Assembly (NCBI GenBank): GCA_026419785.1
Contig: JAODTK010005209.1
Location: 1-64,000, forward strand
Length of the DNA stretch: 64,000 nt
Direction of reading: 5' to 3'
DNA from: Sclerodactyla briareus
Taxonomy: Eukaryota > Echinodermata > Holothuroidea > Dendrochirotida > Sclerodactylidae
Program-made: the position numbers and the translations under genes
Part shown: in pieces, positions 57,970-64,000 of the stretch
How positions within the stretch are numbered: position 1 is the first letter of the stretch
Layout of the letters: each line of letters begins with the position of its first letter
Notes under the pieces: model-generated
The model's database searches: none
What the model saw: the letters and a program-made list of their open reading frames with translations, nothing else
Told to the model about the DNA's origin: nothing

Positions 57970-58880
57970 TGCCAAAGTGGGGATATACAAGTTCGCGGTT
58001 CTACCGCCAGGCGTGTATAGTTGTGCTTGAAGTTGAACTATAAAATTGAGGGGTAAAACGATACCTGAAGAATCACAAATTCACTAAAGAATAGCATCCG
58101 CTTGCAAAAATGAGGTCAAGTCATTGGGGTCTATCTCTACTTGTTTTTTTTAATAGTTAAAATGATGGTTCTATGATACATTTTGATGGATCAAATTATT
58201 ATGGCCAAATGTAAGTCAAGGAGTGTTACAACAGAGTATCTTTGGGAATGGGAGGTGGATATGAATGGGGACAGGCACAAACTCTGGTAGTCATGAAAAT
58301 AAACTTGCACTACCCCTGTAACATGCCACTCCATCCCAGTTTCATCACAATATTCCTGGGTTTTTTTTTTGATAGAGGAAAGAACTGGCAGAGAACCGGT
58401 CTCTGATTCACGATCCTTCCCCCAACAAGCATTACCATTGTGGGTGCGGTGCTGCATGCATGGCGACGTGGCTACCAGTTTGAGTTTTTGGGCGCATTGC
58501 AGGCAAGAAGGAAAGGGAGTTTCATCAACCACAAAGGTGAGCAGGATGGAACATGAGGAAAGGAGACAGGTGGGTTTTTAGCACATGGAGCTAACTATGC
58601 TCGTACCATGGAGGCCATCATACTAGGAGCAAAACCTATACTGATGATCATTGTAGCTGCTGTGTCACTGGGGTGATCATTAGCCCACCTCAAAAAACAC
58701 ACAAACACACACGCACACCATGTACATAAGACATACATACATACCTTACGTACATACACAAAAAAAATACACAACATTACCCCCACCAACATAAGACATA
58801 CATAGTTTCACTGTTTATTTCATATTTACCACAATAATGAAAATTGCTGACAAGATAATATACAATAAAATATTAATATC
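57970..58880. other. no gene supported; CA/TACA simple repeats
   Basis: 58695-58790 has CACACAAACACACACG and ACATACATACATAC tracts. A 113-codon minus frame (58191-58532) contains DETPFPSCLQCAQKLKLVA, which reads like protein, but no splice pair or family was found. Confidence 0.3.
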
Positions 58881-58884
58881 TCGT

Positions 58885-59265
58885 ATCCTTATATAGCGCT
58901 TTTCCACGTCGAAAGACATGTCAAGCGCTTTACAAATATTACCACTGATCATTTAGTGACTTGTTCACACCCGTACTATATTAGCACGCACCTCTTTGGC
59001 TGTTCTCTCCCGAAGCCCATTCCAGTACGTCGCTTCATCGTGTCCCCCGGGGACTTCCCCAATAGGGCTGCCACATACGGTCGCTCGCTTACTCTTCACA
59101 AGTCACTCAACAATGTACCACACTTTAACACGGCAGGTGGCGTGAGAACATCAGGGAGACATGCCTTGTCCAAAGCACCTGCGGAACAGTCCTCGGTCTT
59201 CAATGGGTCCGAACTCGCAACACGGGTTGCAGTCTGGAGCTCTACCGACTGAGCTTTTTAAACTT
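58885..59265 (-). mobile_element. tRNA-derived SINE on the minus strand (tRNA-Cys-like head)
   Basis: Read on the minus strand, AAGCTCAGTCGGTAGAGCTC is an A box, GACTGCAACC gives a GCA-type anticodon loop, and GCGAGTTCGGACCC is a B box. The body contains GGACAAGGCATGTCTCCCTG and ends in the inverted pair AAGCGCTTGACATGTC / GAAAAGCGCTATATAAGG at 58895-58940. AAGCGCTTTACAA tails of this sort are common in marine invertebrate SINEs. The head resembles that of the 18.2-kb copy and differs from that of the 38.3-kb copy. Confidence 0.85.
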
Positions 59266-59918
59266 CCGGCCTCCCTATATGTGCGGATATGTGCGGATAA
59301 ATTTACAATGAATATAATGCTTGCTTGAAATGGAGAGCATAAAGTTGGGAGAACCGATCCAGTCTTCCACGTTGATATGGCCAAACAGCCTGACACGTTT
59401 CTTCCATACTTTGGAGGAGCCGATGAATGCACAATGATGATATCATTTTACCAATATTAACGTTACTTTTGGTATTGCTGAATCCCAGCGGTCGACAAAT
59501 CCAGGACAACCTTGCTCATGGACACAGCCATGGCTACCAATCACGATTGACGATAGGTTTACCACGGGTAGCCCGGTTAGTTTTATGAGGTCGTGAGTGC
59601 AGGTATTTCCGAAACTTAAAACCCGCAGGTTCTTTCGATGAAAGCATCGAATAGCAAGAATATCTCAATGAGGAATGATTTCATAGTACGCTAATCACGC
59701 ACCAGCAAATCTGGTTTCCGATGCTAGATGTAATGGAATTGGGCACAAAAGCACAGCATGGACTGAAATCTCACCATTACTGGATTGTCAGCTTCATCAA
59801 TCAGGTCTCCCTGGCCCACAAGTTTCACCACATTTTCGAGACATTTATTGCCTTCATTTCGCAGGCTGTTTTGCTCGGTAGAGTGATAGAGATCAACACC
59901 ACAGCATGTTCAACATAG

Positions 59919-60109
59919 TATATTGCTGAGGGGTCAAAACCAAGCTGAACACAAGTCCAGGGCCAAGCTGGTTACTCCTCCGAGATCAGGCGGGCCAGGA
60001 GGGCCCTCAGTGGATTACCTGGGAGCGGAAACTCGCCACAACGAATCGGGTCCTGAGGTGAGACCACCAGCAAAAACGACGCCTTGGCAGCAGAAATCAC
60101 AAAAACTAG
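59919..60109 (+). CDS. candidate exon ending at a good donor, unrecognised
   Basis: The frame reads LLRGQNQAEHKSRAKLVTPP, RSGGPGGPSVDYLGAETRHN, ESGPEVRPPAKTTPWQQKSQ, KL and one base, ending at AAACTAG then GTAAGAG, close to the donor consensus. The acceptor (ATGTTCAACATAG) is only fair. The residues are Gly/Pro/Lys-rich, suggesting a disordered segment. Its end phase (1) does not match the start of the favoured frame at 62531, so the relation between them is open. No family recognised. Confidence 0.38.
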
Positions 60110-60114
60110 GTAAG

Positions 60115-62525
60115 AGAGTTAATTGACATATGTCTCCTATATGAGTCCATTGGAATATAGGCTAAATAAAGTTAGTCTGCCCTCAATCTTTAGGGTCTGT
60201 GCTATACTGTCACATGTTGCACAGCATCGTTGCCGAAAACGACCTGTGTCAAAAAATGATGACATTGTATACCAGAGCGAAAACAAGGGGCGGCAACATG
60301 TTGCGATACACTCGGTACAACTTGTTGCCAATAATCACATCTAGATATCGGCAAAGTGTCGGAGTCTAATTGATCAGTTGTACAAAAGAATTGTGTCTGC
60401 GTATGTCGGACAACATGCCCGGACAACTTGTTCGCACAGTGTACAACCCACCCCCAGGCTTTAATCCTGTTGGGCATTATGCACAGTTAGCAATCATTTA
60501 AGAATTTATTGTTTGTTTTTTTTCATATTTAATTTCACAGATGCGAATTGGCTACAGCTAAATCTGGCCGTATTTCCCCCGACCTATTTCACCCAATGTA
60601 ATTTTGTTCTTGGAACACAGTTATTTGTACTAGGATTAGTTAGAGAATTGGTTTCTACAATGGTTAGAGAGGTGATGGAGAAAAAAGAGACTAGACCTGT
60701 TTAGTATTTTGCAGGATGGTGGTCCCATTTTCCAGTTATCCTGGGGACTGAAGGTCCCAGCATGAACCAATTGTTGACATGCAGTTATACTGCCTTGATG
60801 GACTGTGAAGAGCTTTTACACGTTCAGTCCGTGGCGTGAACACTAGTTGGGATGTGTCGCAGAACTTCTTCTTGCATGATGTAGGTTTTAGAAAAACATT
60901 TATTATACAGTGTTTAATGTTAGGTGCTCATAACCCAAGCCATTGATGATATTCTTCCAAGATATTAGCATCAATGTTAAGAAGAGAAGAAATCGATTTT
61001 AGGATGGTTACCAACCAAAATATTCATACACTGCAGTTACAGGATTATTTGTAGGAAAAGGAACTGACCACATATTAGCATTCGTCAGACAATTTTAGGA
61101 AGCTCAGACCAGTTATTCTGTGGTTTGAGGTATTGTGGTCGCATGTCAAGCCTATATATCACATACATAAAATCCCACTTATCCACTGAAGAACTATTTA
61201 CCGGTTATATAATCCTCTTTGATGGATGGTAGTTCAACACTTTGACAACATGTCATTGGACATCCATGGACCTGGGAAATGGTATCAACGGGTTTTAATG
61301 AAAAGACATAATGTAAAATATTGAAAAACTTTTTACTTACAGAATCAGATCGGAAAACTATAACGAGATAGTTTAGTCAGGGCTTATCTTATCGACTAGT
61401 AGTATCTATGGGGTGTTAAGGATTTTAGTGCCAAAGGTATCGGGGGACATTAACAATTAATATGTGGAAGAAAGGTGTCAAACAAGGCATATCATCCTGT
61501 AGTTTAGGTTGATCTTGCCATACACTCCGTCAAAGTTATTACTTACCACTAGTAGCTATAGGCCTGTGAGGATTCTTAGGTACAAAAAAAACATTCATTT
61601 TGAAGAACACCAATGAGATATCATGAACAAATTGTAAAATATATTTATTCTTACAAATATGAAGTTGGATTGGGTGTTTAGAACTTTTCTATAAAAGGTA
61701 TTTAGAGGTTCATAATGGCTGATATGGGAAAATTCGCAAATGCATCCTTTCTTACTGATGAGTTGCAGATCATGGCACTGTTTAGTGCTAAGGCATAATT
61801 GGGTGTTCACACATTTAAGGTGTCGTGGGGGTGTATTTGCTGAACAGAAACAGAAACTAATCACAGCACAGAATGCAATATAATACTGGTTTAGGTCATG
61901 AGAACTAGTGCGCACTGGCTCTGTGTGTATAGGAAAAATTCCAGGTTGTTGAACATTTTTGACCCATTCTGTGTATAATACTTCAGTCAGTTCCCCAGTA
62001 TCTGACCACACAAAATAAAATAAAAATATTACAGGTTTCCCACAAGATAATCCTTAACAGCTCTTAGTGTTGGGATGATCTCTGTGATAGAGTAATGGGC
62101 CAAATTGATGGAGTTACAGCACAACAGGTGGGTGTTTGCAGCTGTCTCATGAGGAGTCTAAGCACTCGTGTTCAGTTCGGGGGGAATGATGGAGAAATTG
62201 TGAAAATCTGATTATTGGATTATTTCGGCTAATTTTAACAAGGACCTCATCTGGATGGATGAAGTTCATATTCCAGTTCTAATGAGTAGGATGATCCCTA
62301 TTGTTAATCTTGTAAGATGTTGAGGTCGTCAATGCTTAGCTGATTCAAGTTAGGCTCAGTGGTTCGAGGAATCACCATCCTTTTTGGCTTTTTCTGGGTT
62401 GTGATAATCTGTCATGAGTTAGTTATGCCCATGCTTACACCCAGAGTGGGTGTTCATCAGCATGTAGTTTCCAATAAACACATTGGCCACACATCTTGAA
62501 TAACTAAAAATAATGATTCTTTCTA
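60115..62525. other. intron-like; possible short fold-back near 60.2-60.45 kb
   Basis: CACATGTTGCACAGC, GGCAACATGTTGCGATAC, GTACAACTTGTTGCC and GGACAACTTGTTCGC cluster at 60210-60435, giving several short inverted pairs. A pyrimidine-rich acceptor at 60540 (CATATTTAATTTCACAG) opens a 54-codon frame without a donor. The 138-codon minus frame (61595-62011) has no motif. Confidence 0.3.
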
Positions 62526-62530
62526 TTCAG

Positions 62531-62620
62531 CATAAGAAGATCGAACACAGAAGAGATCTTGGTGCTCCTGGGAACCTCGATGATATTCCACTTTGGGAGG
62601 CTGTCAAGTCACATACAAAG
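62531..62620 (+). CDS. candidate 30-codon exon with near-consensus splice sites
   Basis: The acceptor is GATTCTTTCTATTCAG and the donor ACAAAG then GTAGGTTC. The 90 bases are open in phase 0 to phase 0: HKKIEHRRDLGAPGNLDDIP, LWEAVKSHTK. A second frame is also open but less protein-like. Phase 0 would follow directly from the exon ending at 51169 or from the one ending at 54763. It is the most convincing exon of the distal part of the window. No family is recognised. Confidence 0.58.
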
Positions 62621-62624
62621 GTAG

Positions 62625-63555
62625 GTTCACATTTTTGTTCAGGTTCAACATTTATGAGATTACTTCGCTTGTTCTTTTGCCCAGCCAAAGAATAGTTGAA
62701 ACTGTTTTTGTGAGTGAACGGCTCCATGGGACTAATAGTCCTCTGCAACAAAGAGCAGTTATACCTATCTTTGGATCACTTCTCCTGAGGGGATAGCAAA
62801 TTCTAACCTAGTAATCACAAAGGGGCCATCACTTGCAAAATGCACAAAAGAAAACCGCGATGCCAAGCCCCACTGCTGACTCCCAGGCAGCTGTAGGACA
62901 GTTTTTAAAATCTATTTCACTTAACTCAAACTTACCCCATATGGCCCACTTTGCACCCCACCCCGCCGCCATTGAACATCTGGAATTTTTACAGTAGTCC
63001 GGGCTGGCACCCGTATCGTACTTTTATTTGCCCGTTGAACGTTTAAGTTCATGAGCATCTGGCTTAGAATTTCATCGATTTTTCAAAGCCGAAAATCACC
63101 CATCTATTTCAATCGACATTCAGAATCTTGATAGGAGCATTTTTCTTCCTTCCGACGTCGCTCAGCAGGATATGTTTGATCCTAGCGGTTTGCTTGATAT
63201 TGGTTGGATTTATTCTCTCCCGTCATCCCGTTGGCGTAGTCCATATTTAGCCTATGCTGCTCTAGCACAATAGGTTTTGTGCATGCTTCCCCCCAGCCTA
63301 ACACCGCGGTTGTGTGGGTCCTTTTGTGTTAGTCAGTAGGGCTGGACGGTTTGTCCTGGTGCTTTCCCTAGCTGACCCCCCCCCCCTCCCTCCCTCCCTT
63401 CCATTGGGTTTTTCCCTTCCTCCCCTGTCCCCTTCTTCCCGGGGTGGTGTCTCTCCCGGCCGCAGCGCAGGGAATGTTCGCAAGACGGGTGAACGGGGGA
63501 ATGGGGGATACTTTGTTCTTTAACGTTGGCTTTTGGAGTCTAAGTTAACTCGTCT
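62625..63555. other. intron-like; C/T-rich tract
   Basis: 63375-63440 is a C/T-rich tract (CCCCCCCCTCCCTCCCTCCC). No further exon, repeat or motif is supported. Confidence 0.4.
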
Positions 63556-63559
63556 TTTC

Positions 63560-64000
63560 GTGATTCGTTACCGGCCGATTCCTTGTAATTTTTGTATAGT
63601 CCTTCTACGGCATACACTACGGTTATGACATTCTTTCGCATTTCATGTCGTAAGTGATTCCTTCTTGTGATATTGCTTGTGTATACCGTTCGTTTTTCGG
63701 CTGATGTTTGTATTTCTATATTCGTATACGCAATACCTTCGTACTATGACATTTCGCTTATCCTGTCGGCAAGTGATCCTATTTGTGATATTTTACCGTT
63801 TTACCAGCCGATGATTTTGTATTTTGTATAGTCTTATACAGCATACACTAGTATTATGACATATCGCATATCAGTTCCGAATGATTCTATCTGTGATATA
63901 CTATTGTTCCCGTTCGTTATCGGATGATGTTATGTATTTTGTATATCTTATACTGCATACACTCGTATTATGACCTTCCATTTCATGCCGTTCGGTATCG
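63560..64000. repeat. ~115-bp tandem repeat running off the window end
   Basis: TTTGTATAGT (63591), TATTTCTATATTCG (63711), TATTTTGTATAGTCTTATAC (63820) and TATTTTGTATATCTTATACT (63935) mark successive units 110-120 bases apart. Each continues GCATACACT..TATGACAT, TCGCAT, GTGATTC and TGTGATAT. The array is cut by the window edge, so its length is unknown. Confidence 0.85.

Noticed and set aside
61595-62011. 138-codon minus frame
   Set aside because: AT-rich, no recognisable domain, no good acceptor or donor at its ends on the minus strand.

Overview
The window looks like nuclear DNA of an animal, probably a marine invertebrate and most likely a deuterostome such as an echinoderm. The evidence is: no prokaryotic-style gene packing; short open stretches bounded by AG and GT splice-like signals in long introns; tRNA-derived SINEs with the downstream CTTGAGCAAGG / ACCCAGGTGTACAAATGG module; a CR1-like LINE; and a Ngaro-type tyrosine-recombinase retrotransposon with an SGNH hydrolase, a combination known from sea urchins. 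The taxon is inference. Many units carry one-base indels, so some frameshifts may be long-read assembly errors rather than decay.

Layout. 0.7-1.4 kb: diverged ~195-bp repeats. 2.55-2.95 kb: an imperfect inverted repeat. About 5.1-10.5 kb: a near-complete but broken Ngaro/DIRS-class retrotransposon on the minus strand, in the order Gag-like, reverse transcriptase, RNase H, tyrosine recombinase, SGNH hydrolase, with tandem repeats at its 3' end. 11.3 kb: a tRNA-Thr-like SINE. 12.4-12.9 kb: a decayed LTR-retrotransposon integrase. 14.5-15.0 kb: a 317-bp duplication. 18.2 kb: a second SINE. 19-26 kb: several plus-strand exon-like segments and a 121-bp tandem repeat. 27.2-28.9 kb: the CR1-like LINE on the minus strand. 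32.8-33.7, 40.1-40.5, 43.0-44.7, 49.4-50.2 and 50.5-50.9 kb: copies of one dispersed family, some with inverted ends TGTCTCGCCTG / CAGGCGAGACA. 38.3 kb: a third SINE. 46-64 kb: several minisatellite-like arrays (62-bp, 60-bp, ~125-bp, ~115-bp and longer units), two more SINE copies and further exon-like segments.

Host genes. No host protein is identified by name. The best gene signal is a set of plus-strand exons at 39.3, 48.5, 51.0, 54.7 and 62.5 kb. The first three join in compatible reading phase and the first holds a plausible start codon, so they may form one gene of at least 23 kb with repeat-filled introns. A 45-codon exon with good splice sites lies on the minus strand at 45.1-45.2 kb, inside an intron of that gene. 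Coding-like stretches with breaks occur at 23.6, 25.1, 35.5 and 47.1 kb. No rRNA gene, CRISPR array, operon or functional tRNA gene is seen.
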